This document shows, piece after piece, positions 1-6,821 of a stretch of 64,000 bases of DNA (within the stretch, counting starts at the first letter, position 1; each line of letters opens with the position of its first letter). Made by a program: the position numbers and the translations under genes. Below the pieces are notes generated by a model. The model was not told the origin of the DNA. It did not search any database and worked only from the letters and a program-made list of their open reading frames with translations. Source of the stretch: Streptomyces sp. NBC_01016 (GTDB lineage: Bacteria > Actinomycetota > Actinomycetes > Streptomycetales > Streptomycetaceae); assembly GCF_026341035.1 (NCBI RefSeq), contig NZ_JAPEOQ010000001.1, forward strand, positions 2,666,001 through 2,730,000, written 5' to 3'.

Positions 1-500
1 TCGTCTCGTTCTGCGCGCTCGTCGTCTTCGCCTGCCTTCAGCCGGTCGCCGGTGCGCTCTCCGACCGGATCGGCCGCCGCCCGCTCCTGATCACCTTCGC
101 GATCGGCTCGACCTTCCTGACGGTCCCGATCATGACGTTGCTCCAGCACGCGGGTTCGTTCTGGCCGGCCCTCGGCCTCTCCCTGCTGGCCCTCGTCATC
201 GTGACGGGCTACACGTCCATCAACGCCTGCGTGAAGGCCGAGCTGTTCCCGACGGGCATCCGCGCCCTCGGCGTCGCCCTCCCGTACGCCATCGCCAACG
301 CGCTGTTCGGCGGCACCGCCGAATACGTGGCGCTCTGGTTCAAGGACGCGGGCATCGAGTCCGGCTACTACTGGTACGTCGCCGGGTGCGCGGCCGTCTC
401 GCTGATCGTCTACCTGTCGATGCGCGAGACCCGTGACATCGACCTGAACCGGGTCAAGTCCGAGGAAACCACCACGGAAACGGCCAAGCAGGTCGCCTGA
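1..500 (+). CDS. MFS metabolite:H+ symporter, C-terminal part (5' end outside window)
   Basis: Only the last 165 codons are present; the reading frame enters at position 3 and stops with TGA at 498-500. Near its start it carries the MFS loop motif GALSDRIGRRPLL, typical of the cytoplasmic loop between TM8 and TM9 or its N-terminal counterpart. Further hydrophobic helices follow (ALGLSLLALVIVTGYTSI, YVAGCAAVSLIVYLSM) and then a short charged tail. The segment 'NACVKAELFPTGIRALGVALPYAIANALFGG' region (about positions 231-320) resembles metabolite:H+ symporters such as KgtP/ProP-type carriers for organic acids or osmolytes. Substrate cannot be told from this half. A strong hairpin follows directly, so this is the end of its transcript. 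Confidence 0.85.
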   Translation, partial: VSFCALVVFACLQPVAGALSDRIGRRPLLITFAIGSTFLTVPIMTLLQHAGSFWPALGLSLLALVIVTGYTSINACVKAELFPTGIRALGVALPYAIANALFGGTAEYVALWFKDAGIESGYYWYVAGCAAVSLIVYLSMRETRDIDLNRVKSEETTTETAKQVA

Positions 501-528
501 CCAGGCCCTGAACCCCCTAGATCAAGGC

Positions 529-564
529 GCCCCGGCCCCTCCTGCGACCAGGAGGGGCCGGGGC
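529..564. terminator. Bidirectional hairpin terminator between MFS gene and tetR
   Basis: Perfect 16-bp stem (GCCCCGGCCCCTCCTG with its complement) around a CGAC loop, followed by CTTCTTCT on the plus strand. It sits between the convergent ends of the symporter gene and the TetR gene and can serve both. Confidence 0.85.
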
Positions 565-587
565 TTCTTCTCGTGCGGGGGCGGGCG

Positions 588-1334
588 TCAGATGCCGAGC
601 CGTCGCGCGATCCCGTCGAGCACGCAGTCGAGGCCGAACTCGAACTCCCAGGCAGGGTCGTCCTTGCGGGTCGCCGACATGGCGTACTCCCTATAGGTCG
701 GGTAACGGCCGCTGCCCATCAGGTGGTTCATCTGCGGGGCGAGTGCCTGCCGGGTCTCGACCCCGCTCTCCCAGCCGTGTTCGCGCTTGTACTGGCCCAG
801 CGCGATCTCGACCTGTGTCGCGCCGTGGACGAACGCGCTGACCGAACGGAACGCCGCCATCATCGAGTCGGCGTCGAGATCGCGGCCGTCCAGCGCCCTC
901 AACTGCCGCTCCGCCACGGCCATCCGCGCCGGAGTGAGCTGGACGACCGGTAGCGGCGTCTGTCCCAGCCAGGGGTGGCGGAGCATCAACTCCCTTGTCT
1001 GCAAGGCGAAGGAGCGCAATACCTCGCGCCAGTCGGTCACGTCGTCGGGCACGGTCAGCTCGCCCGAGACCCGGTCGAACATCAGCGCCCACAGGTCCTC
1101 CTTGCCGGAGACGTGCCGATACGCGGCCATGGGTGCGACACCGAGCCTGGTGGCGAGACGGCGCATGGTGACGGCGTCGCCGCCCTCCTCGTCCGCCAGC
1201 TCCACGGCCGCCGCGGCGATCCGGTCGAGGGTCAGCGAGGCGCGCCGCGTGGGCGCGGGCCGCTCCAGCCGCTCCCAGAGCGAGGGCTCGACGAGCCGGC
1301 TCTCCGCGTCCCCGGTCTTCTTCTCTGCTGCCAC
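588..1334 (-). CDS. TetR/AcrR family transcriptional regulator
   Basis: 248 residues from a GTG start with GGGAGGAGC upstream; a longer upstream open frame would run into the operator region and was not used. The N-terminal HTH lies around residues 36-85 (LTLDRIAAAAVELADEEGG ... LATRLGVAPMAAYRHVSGKE). The C-terminal two-thirds is helical, matching the TetR C-terminal ligand-binding/dimer class found in tetracycline-repressor-like actinobacterial proteins. It is divergent from an FMN reductase gene and an exporter gene. With a nested palindrome in the shared 140-bp gap, the simplest reading is a local repressor that controls itself and the reductase-exporter pair. The inducer is unknown. Confidence 0.9.
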   Translation of the reverse strand: MAAEKKTGDAESRLVEPSLWERLERPAPTRRASLTLDRIAAAAVELADEEGGDAVTMRRLATRLGVAPMAAYRHVSGKEDLWALMFDRVSGELTVPDDVTDWREVLRSFALQTRELMLRHPWLGQTPLPVVQLTPARMAVAERQLRALDGRDLDADSMMAAFRSVSAFVHGATQVEIALGQYKREHGWESGVETRQALAPQMNHLMGSGRYPTYREYAMSATRKDDPAWEFEFGLDCVLDGIARRLGI

Positions 1335-1372
1335 GACCCCGGCTCCTCCCGATCCCACCCTCGCCTGCGTTC

Positions 1373-1445
1373 GTGTACAGCGTATCCCCAGTAGACGCCG
1401 TACACATTGATGTGTACGTTGTACGCCATCGGATACGTCGTACAC
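1373..1445. promoter_or_regulatory. Nested operator dyads in the tetR / reductase divergent promoter
   Basis: A perfect palindrome CGTACACATTGATGTGTACG (arms CGTACACA/TGTGTACG, 1399-1418) lies at the centre of a wider near-palindrome. The outer arms are GTGTACAGCGTATCC (1373-1387) and GGATACGTCGTACAC (1431-1445), complementary at 13 of 15 positions. The two dyads share a centre to within 1 bp. The layout suits cooperative binding of two TetR dimers. It ends 29 bp before the reductase ATG. Binding by the adjacent TetR protein is inference. Confidence 0.7.
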
Positions 1446-1474
1446 AAACTCATCCGCAAGCAGGGGGATCCTTC

Positions 1475-2074
1475 ATGTCTACGCACAGCTCCAGCCCGCT
1501 CCGCGTCGCCGTCCTGATCGGCTCCACCCGCGAGGGCCGGTTCGCTCCGGTCGTCACGCGCTGGCTCGCCGGACAGCTCGGCCAGCGCGCCGATCTGCGC
1601 GCCGATGTCGTCGACCTCGCCGAGACCCCCCTGCCGACCGTGCTGCCCGCTTTCGGCCAGGAGCCGCCGCCGGGCGCGAAGGAGGCGCTCGCTCTCGTCA
1701 CGCCGCGCCTCGCGGCCGCCGACGCGTTCGTCTTCGTCACGCCCGAGTACAACCACAGCTTCCCCGCGTCCCTGAAGAACGCGATCGACTGGCACAACCA
1801 GGAGTGGCACGGCAAGCCGGTCGCCTTCGTCTCGTACGGCGGCCTGTCCGGCGGTCTCCGCGCGGTCGAGCAACTCCGCGTAGTGATGGCCGAGTTGCAC
1901 GCCACGACCATCCGCAACACGGTCAGCTTCCACAATGCGTGGGGCGCCTTCGACGCGGAGGGGCGCGTCGACGATCCGGCCGTGGACGCCGCCGCGAAGG
2001 CGATGCTCGACCAGCTGACGTGGTGGGCGCATGCGCTGCGTGACGCCAAGTCCGTTCGTCCGTACGCGGCTTGA
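1475..2074 (+). CDS. NADPH-dependent FMN reductase family protein
   Basis: 199 residues, flavodoxin-like fold. The FMN phosphate-binding loop is visible near the N-terminus (LIGSTREGRFAP, about residues 13-24). TPEYNHSFPASLKNAIDW (about residues 89-106) and SYGGLSGG (about 120-127) are the other hallmark segments of the family. These enzymes reduce FMN or small electrophiles/quinones with NAD(P)H in the cytosol. The ATG was chosen because it follows AGCAGGGGGATCC and gives the usual family length. It is followed 13 bp later by an MFS exporter gene, probably on the same mRNA, and is divergent from tetR. This arrangement suggests a response to a toxic redox-active compound. The natural substrate cannot be read from sequence. 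Confidence 0.9.
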   Translation: MSTHSSSPLRVAVLIGSTREGRFAPVVTRWLAGQLGQRADLRADVVDLAETPLPTVLPAFGQEPPPGAKEALALVTPRLAAADAFVFVTPEYNHSFPASLKNAIDWHNQEWHGKPVAFVSYGGLSGGLRAVEQLRVVMAELHATTIRNTVSFHNAWGAFDAEGRVDDPAVDAAAKAMLDQLTWWAHALRDAKSVRPYAA

Positions 2075-2087
2075 GCGGGCGAGCGTC

Positions 2088-3512
2088 ATGGCCACGAACC
2101 TGACCACCACGGCCGGTCCGAGTGCCGACACGACGGGCGCGCCCTCCCGGATCGTGATCGCGGGCCTGCTGCTCGGCATCGTGCTCGCCACGCTGGACGG
2201 CACGATCGTCGGCACGGCCCTGCCCGTCATCGTCGACGACCTCGGTGGCCTGGATCATCTGTCCTGGGTGGTGACCGCCTATCTTCTCGCCACGGCCGTC
2301 ACCACCCCGCTCTGGGGCAAGATCGGCGACCTCTACGGCCGCAAGGGCAGCTATCTCACCTCGATCGTCATCTTCCTCGCCGGGTCCGTCCTGTGCGGAC
2401 TCGCCCAGGACATCGGGCAGTTGATCGCCTTCCGGGCGGTCCAGGGCATCGGCGCGGGTGGCCTGTTCGTGGGCGCGCTCTCGCTCGTGGGGACACTGCT
2501 CGGCCCGGCCGAGGCGGGCCGCTCGCAGTCCGTCATCGGCGTGCTGCTGCCCGCCGCGATGATCGGCGGGCCGCTGCTCGGCGGCTTCCTCACGGACCAG
2601 CTGAACTGGCGGTGGGCGTTCTACGTCAATGTGCCCGTCGGGGCCGTCACCCTCGCCATCGTCGGGGCGGGCGTACGGGTGCGTACGGAGCGGGTACGGG
2701 CACGGGTCGACCTCGCGGGCGCCGCGCTGCTCACCGCCGCGATCCTCGCCCTGACGCTGCTGTCGTCCTGGGCCGGGGTGACGTACGCCTGGATGTCGCC
2801 GCAGATCGCGGCGCTCGCACTGGTCTCGGTCGCGGCCCTCGCAGGGTTCGTCGCGGTGGAGCGGCGAGCGGCCGAGCCGGTGATCCCGCCCCGGCTGTTC
2901 CGCGACCGCAACTTCGGCGTCGCGCAGGTGCTGACCTTCACCGCGGGGGCGGCGATGATCGCGGCCGCCACCTATCTGCCGCAGTACATGCAGCACGTAC
3001 GGGGCATGTCGTCGACGGGCAGCGGGCTGCTGCTGCTTCCCCTGATGCTCGGCATGATGGGCGCCCAACTGGCCATCGGGCGCCGGGTGAGCAACGGCGG
3101 CCGCTACAGGCGCTACCCGATCGCGGGCGGCGCTCTCGCGACGGCGGGCGCCCTGGCTCTGCTCCTGCTGGGCACCGAAACGGCGACCTGGGCGGCATCC
3201 GCCCTGCCCCTGGCCCTGGGTATCGGCCTCGGGTGCCTGTTTCAGCCCTCCCTGCTGATCACCATGAACAGCGCCGAGCGCCGTGACATCGGCGCGGCCG
3301 GCGGGACACAGACGCTGCTGCGGACCGTCGGAGGCTCGCTCGGCGTGGCGGTGCTCGGGTCCGTGTTCGCCCAACGGGCGCACGGCGGCTCCGACCCGGA
3401 GGGGATCGTCGCCGGGTTGCACGGGGTGGCGGTCGGGTCGGCAGTGCTGTGCGCGGTGGCTTTCGCGGCGGCGCTCCTTGTCCAGGAAGCGCCGCTCCGC
3501 GGGGCCGCCTGA
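2088..3512 (+). CDS. MFS transporter, DHA2 (EmrB/QacA) type, 14 TM
   Basis: 474 residues, the normal size for 14-helix drug:H+ antiporters. Family motifs appear in order: LATLDGTIVGTALPVIV in TM1 (motif D1, about residues 28-44), PLWGKIGDLYGRKGSY (motif A, about 73-88), and GPLLGGFLTDQLNWRW after TM5 (motif C and following loop). These proteins export hydrophobic or cationic compounds across the cytoplasmic membrane. The gene starts 13 bp after the FMN reductase gene with no terminator between, so the pair is probably one operon under the adjacent TetR. A perfect hairpin follows the stop codon. Substrate is not predictable. Confidence 0.92.
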   Translation: MATNLTTTAGPSADTTGAPSRIVIAGLLLGIVLATLDGTIVGTALPVIVDDLGGLDHLSWVVTAYLLATAVTTPLWGKIGDLYGRKGSYLTSIVIFLAGSVLCGLAQDIGQLIAFRAVQGIGAGGLFVGALSLVGTLLGPAEAGRSQSVIGVLLPAAMIGGPLLGGFLTDQLNWRWAFYVNVPVGAVTLAIVGAGVRVRTERVRARVDLAGAALLTAAILALTLLSSWAGVTYAWMSPQIAALALVSVAALAGFVAVERRAAEPVIPPRLFRDRNFGVAQVLTFTAGAAMIAAATYLPQYMQHVRGMSSTGSGLLLLPLMLGMMGAQLAIGRRVSNGGRYRRYPIAGGALATAGALALLLLGTETATWAASALPLALGIGLGCLFQPSLLITMNSAERRDIGAAGGTQTLLRTVGGSLGVAVLGSVFAQRAHGGSDPEGIVAGLHGVAVGSAVLCAVAFAAALLVQEAPLRGAA

Positions 3513-3525
3513 CCGCATCGTGAGA

Positions 3526-3554
3526 CCACAGCCCGGCCCTCGGCCGGGCTGTGG
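3526..3554 (+). terminator. Hairpin terminator after the MFS exporter gene
   Basis: Perfect 12-bp stem (CCACAGCCCGGC ... GCCGGGCTGTGG) with loop CCTCG, 13 bp after the stop codon. It has no T-run, as is common in Streptomyces. It lies only 12 bp before the putative cimA leader peptide start. Confidence 0.75.
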
Positions 3555-3566
3555 CAGACTGCGGGC

Positions 3567-3617
3567 GTGCTCTCGTTCGCCAGCATTATTGGCAGCAGGC
3601 GCGCCGGTCCGCAGTGA
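3567..3617 (+). CDS. Putative cimA leader peptide with tandem Ile codons
   Basis: A 16-codon reading frame, GTG start to TGA, reads MLSFASIIGSRRAGPQ. Codons 7-8 (3585-3590) are ATT ATT, a rare isoleucine codon in a genome that uses ATC nearly everywhere. Such a pair upstream of an isoleucine-pathway gene is the classic design of an attenuation leader. No good Shine-Dalgarno precedes the GTG. The sequence CAGACT (3555-3560) is one base off a TAGACT-type -10 element spaced so that transcription could start at the GTG itself (leaderless). A second frame (GTG 3614, overlapping the TGA; stop 3716-3718; 34 codons) runs across the attenuator hairpin. Translation is not proven. Confidence 0.45.
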   Translation: MLSFASIIGSRRAGPQ

Positions 3618-3672
3618 CCACCTCGTACGACCCGGTACAGGTGGACACCGTCGTCCTCGACCCGCGCGCAGA

Positions 3673-3697
3673 CCTCTCGCACCCGCGAGAGGTTTTT
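3673..3697 (+). promoter_or_regulatory. Putative transcription attenuator upstream of cimA
   Basis: Perfect 8-bp stem CCTCTCGC/GCGAGAGG (3673-3680 and 3685-3692) with loop ACCC, followed at once by TTTTTCTGTTT, an unusually good intrinsic terminator for Streptomyces. It lies about 110 bp before the cimA start, inside the leader. CTCTCG at 3570-3575, within codons 2-3 of the leader peptide, repeats the core of the terminator 5' arm. It could therefore compete for CGAGAG (3686-3691) as an antiterminator. The mechanism is inferred from layout only. Confidence 0.6.
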
Positions 3698-3804
3698 CTG
3701 TTTCTGGCCCACCCATAGCCAGGCGGAGAGCGCGAGGGATCATAGATGGACGGTGGAGCCGGTCATTCCGGTAGACCGAGATCCCCATCAGGAGCCAGAT
3801 CAGC

Positions 3805-5436
3805 ATGAGCAGCAGCCTCAGTGAACGTCCCAGTGCACAGCCCACTGAACTCGACGATTCCTTCCACGTCTTCGACACCACGCTGCGCGACGGCGCGCAG
3901 CGCGAGGGCATCAACCTCACCGTCGCGGACAAGCTGACCATCGCACGGCACCTGGACGACTTCGGCGTGGGCTTCATCGAGGGCGGCTGGCCCGGTGCCA
4001 ACCCCCGCGACACGGAGTTCTTCGCCCGCGCGCAGGAAGAGATCGACTTCAAGCACGCGCAGCTCGTCGCCTTCGGTGCCACCCGCAGGGCGAACGCCAA
4101 GGCGAGCGAGGACCCGCAGGTGCGGGCCCTTCTGGAGTCCGGCGCCCCGGTGGTCTGCCTGGTCGCCAAGTCGCACGACCGGCACGTCGAACTGGCCCTG
4201 CGCACGACCCTCGAAGAGAACCTGGAGATGGTCCGCGACACGGTCTCGTACCTGGTCGCGCAGGGTCGCAGGGTCTTCGTCGACTGCGAGCACTTCTTCG
4301 ACGGTTACCGCGCCAACGCCGAGTACGCGAAGTCCGTCGTCCGGACCGCGCACGAGGCCGGCGCCTCCGTCGTCGTCCTCTGCGACACCAACGGCGGCTT
4401 CCTGCCCGCCCAGGTCCAGGCGGTCGTCTCCACCGTCCTCGCCGACACCGGCGCCCGGCTCGGCATCCACGCCCAGGACGACACGGGCTGCGCCGTCGCC
4501 AACACGCTCGCCGCGGTGGACGCGGGCGCGACCCACGTCCAGTGCACGGCGAACGGCTACGGCGAGCGCGTCGGCAACTCCAACCTCTTCCCGGTCGTCG
4601 CGGCCCTGGAGCTCAAGTACGGCAAGAAGGTCCTCCCCGAGGGCTCGCTGCGCGAGATGACCCGTATCTCGCACGCCATCGCCGAGGTCGTGAACCTCAC
4701 CCCGTCCACGCACCAGCCGTACGTGGGTGTCTCGGCGTTCGCCCACAAGGCGGGCCTGCACGCCTCCGCGATCAAGGTCGACCCGGACCTGTACCAGCAC
4801 ATCGACCCGGACCTCGTCGGCAACCACATCCGGATGCTGGTCTCCGACATGGCGGGCCGCGCCTCCATCGAGCTCAAGGGCAAGGAGCTCGGCGTCGACC
4901 TCGGCGGCGACCGTGAGCTGGTCGGCCGGGTCGTCGAGCGGGTCAAGGAGCGCGAGCTCCAGGGCTACACGTACGAGGCCGCGGACGCGTCGTTCGAACT
5001 CCTCATGCGCGCCGAGGTCGAGGGCAAGGAGCGCAAGTACTTCCAGGTCGAGTCCTGGCGCGCGATCGTCGAGGACCGCCCCGACGGCTCCCACGCCAAC
5101 GAGGCCACGGTGAAGCTGTGGGCCAAGGGCGAGCGCATCGTCGCCACGGCGGAGGGCAACGGCCCGGTCAACGCCCTCGACCGCGCGCTCCGCGTCGGCC
5201 TGGAGCGGATCTACCCGCAGCTCGCGAAGCTGGAGCTGGTCGACTACAAGGTCCGCATCCTGGAGGGCAAGCACGGCACGTCCTCCACGACCCGCGTCCT
5301 CATCTCGACCTCCGACGGCACCGGCGAGTGGTCCACGGTCGGCGTCGCCGAGAACGTGATCGCGGCGTCGTGGGACGCGCTGGAGGACGCCTACACCTTC
5401 GGTTTGCTGCGCGCGGGCGTGGAACCGGTCGAGTAA
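3805..5436 (+). CDS. cimA: Citramalate synthase CimA
   Basis: 543 residues, matching CimA/LeuA-family length. It begins with the alpha-IPM synthase-like catalytic barrel: FDTTLRDGAQREG (about residues 24-36) with the metal/pyruvate-binding Arg-Asp, and GIHAQDDTGCAVANTLAA (about 219-236) bearing the HxxDxG metal site. The C-terminal regulatory dimer domain (from about residue 415) is the site of feedback by isoleucine in CimA. The enzyme condenses pyruvate and acetyl-CoA to (R)-citramalate, giving 2-oxobutyrate for isoleucine without threonine. LeuCD for the next steps are encoded at 30.9-32.9 kb. The sequence 'GGWPGANPRD' and overall alignment favour CimA over LeuA. The leader described just upstream probably controls expression by isoleucine supply. 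Confidence 0.9.
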   Translation: MSSSLSERPSAQPTELDDSFHVFDTTLRDGAQREGINLTVADKLTIARHLDDFGVGFIEGGWPGANPRDTEFFARAQEEIDFKHAQLVAFGATRRANAKASEDPQVRALLESGAPVVCLVAKSHDRHVELALRTTLEENLEMVRDTVSYLVAQGRRVFVDCEHFFDGYRANAEYAKSVVRTAHEAGASVVVLCDTNGGFLPAQVQAVVSTVLADTGARLGIHAQDDTGCAVANTLAAVDAGATHVQCTANGYGERVGNSNLFPVVAALELKYGKKVLPEGSLREMTRISHAIAEVVNLTPSTHQPYVGVSAFAHKAGLHASAIKVDPDLYQHIDPDLVGNHIRMLVSDMAGRASIELKGKELGVDLGGDRELVGRVVERVKERELQGYTYEAADASFELLMRAEVEGKERKYFQVESWRAIVEDRPDGSHANEATVKLWAKGERIVATAEGNGPVNALDRALRVGLERIYPQLAKLELVDYKVRILEGKHGTSSTTRVLISTSDGTGEWSTVGVAENVIAASWDALEDAYTFGLLRAGVEPVE

Positions 5437-5475
5437 GCACCCGCGTTTGTGGGCGAAGCGAGTTAGCGTCGATAC

Positions 5476-6813
5476 ATGAGGCCCCTTATCGCCGCCCTCG
5501 CCGCCCCGCTCCTCGCTCTGGGCGCCACCCTCGCGGTGGCGCCACCCGCCTCGGCGGCCACGGACGTGTCCACCGTGGCCGACGCCCTGGAGAAGAGCCC
5601 CGTCTACGTCGCGCCCGGCGCGTCCGCCGGACTGACGTCGGACGACGTCGACGCGCTCGAGAACAAGATCAAGGACGCGGACAAGCCGGTGATGGTGGCG
5701 GTGCTGCCCGCCGACTTCCCGACGCAGAAGCTGTTCAGTGACCTGCGGGCGAAGACCGGGGTCGTGGGCGTGTACGGGGTCCGCCTCGGCGATCGGTTCG
5801 ACGCGCGCGCGGACTCTCGGGTGATGTCGCAGCAGTCCGTCAAGAACGCGGTCGACAGCGTTCAGGGCCAGTCGGCCAAGAGCCAGCTCGACGACTTCGT
5901 GAGTACGTCGGTCCGTACGGCCAAGGGTTCGGCCCCGTCCGCCTGGGACGCGGGTGGCGGTGACGACGGCGTCTCCGCCGGGCCGCTGATCGGCGTCGGC
6001 GCGGTCGTGGTGATCGGCGGAGCCGGTGTGTACGCCCTGAGCAGGCGGAACCGGCGCAGGCGCGAGGAGGAGCAGCGCGAGGCGCTCGACAAGCTGCGGG
6101 TCGTGGTGGACGAGGACATCACCGCGTTCGGCGAGGAACTCGACCGGCTCGACTTCCACCCGGCGGAGGCCGGGGCCGACGACGCGATGCGCGCGGACTT
6201 CGAGCGGGCGCTCGACGCGTACGAGAAGGCCAAGCAGTACATGGCCGACGCGCAGCGCCCGGACGATGTGCGCGGCGTGACGCAGGCCCTTGAGGACGGC
6301 CGGTTCTCGCTCGCGCAGCTCGCCGCGCGCCGTGAGGGCCGCCCGCTGCCCGAGCGCAGGGCGCCCTGCTTCTTCGACCCGCGCCACGGCCCCTCCACCG
6401 AGGACGCCGAGTGGACGCCGCCCGGCGGCTCGGCACGCGAGGTCCCGGTCTGCGCGGCGGACGCGACGCGGCTGCGGGACGGCGAGGACCCGCACGTGCG
6501 CACGGTCGACGCGGGGGAGGGGGAGCGCCGCCCGTACTACGAGGCCGGCCCGGCGTACGGTCCGTGGGCCGGCGGTTACTTCGGCGGCGGCATGCTGCCG
6601 GGCCTGCTGGTCGGCACGGTGCTCGGCTCCATGCTGGCGAGCCCCGCCTACGCCGCCGACTACGGCGGCGGTGACTTCGGTGGCGGCTTCGACGGCGGCG
6701 ACGTCTCCGGGTCCGACTTCGACCCGGGTGACTTCGGCGGCGGCTTCGGCGACGGCGGAGGCGGGGGCGACTTCGGTGGTGGCGGCGGAGGGGACTTCGG
6801 GGGCGGGTTCTAG
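5476..6813 (+). CDS. Secreted/membrane-anchored TPM-like domain protein with Gly-rich tail
   Basis: 445 residues. A signal peptide is clear (MRPLIAALAAPLLALGA ... ASAA, cleavage near residue 27). The next 130 residues resemble the TPM (YgcG-type) extracellular domain: alternating helices/strands with VMVAVLPADFPTQ and VVGVYGVRLGDRF. A single membrane helix follows (about residues 171-190, GPLIGVGAVVVIGGAGVYAL), then a basic stop-transfer RRNRRRR, so the rest is predicted cytoplasmic. A second hydrophobic stretch (GMLPGLLVGTVLGSMLASPA, about 373-392) precedes a low-complexity FGGGFxGG tail. Function is unknown; related proteins are annotated only as hypothetical. It starts 40 bp after cimA and may be co-transcribed or have its own promoter. 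Confidence 0.75.
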   Translation: MRPLIAALAAPLLALGATLAVAPPASAATDVSTVADALEKSPVYVAPGASAGLTSDDVDALENKIKDADKPVMVAVLPADFPTQKLFSDLRAKTGVVGVYGVRLGDRFDARADSRVMSQQSVKNAVDSVQGQSAKSQLDDFVSTSVRTAKGSAPSAWDAGGGDDGVSAGPLIGVGAVVVIGGAGVYALSRRNRRRREEEQREALDKLRVVVDEDITAFGEELDRLDFHPAEAGADDAMRADFERALDAYEKAKQYMADAQRPDDVRGVTQALEDGRFSLAQLAARREGRPLPERRAPCFFDPRHGPSTEDAEWTPPGGSAREVPVCAADATRLRDGEDPHVRTVDAGEGERRPYYEAGPAYGPWAGGYFGGGMLPGLLVGTVLGSMLASPAYAADYGGGDFGGGFDGGDVSGSDFDPGDFGGGFGDGGGGGDFGGGGGGDFGGGF

Positions 6814-6821
6814 CGGTCCTT

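Noticed and set aside
3555..3804. T-box or other known riboswitch in the cimA leader
   Set aside because: The T-box consensus (AGGGTGGNACCGCG) is absent; the peptide attenuator model fits better.
1923..4241. Very long minus-strand open frame across the MFS gene and the start of cimA
   Set aside because: It overlaps real plus-strand genes with clear motifs; the translation is Arg/Gly/His-rich without family features. GC-rich DNA gives such shadows.
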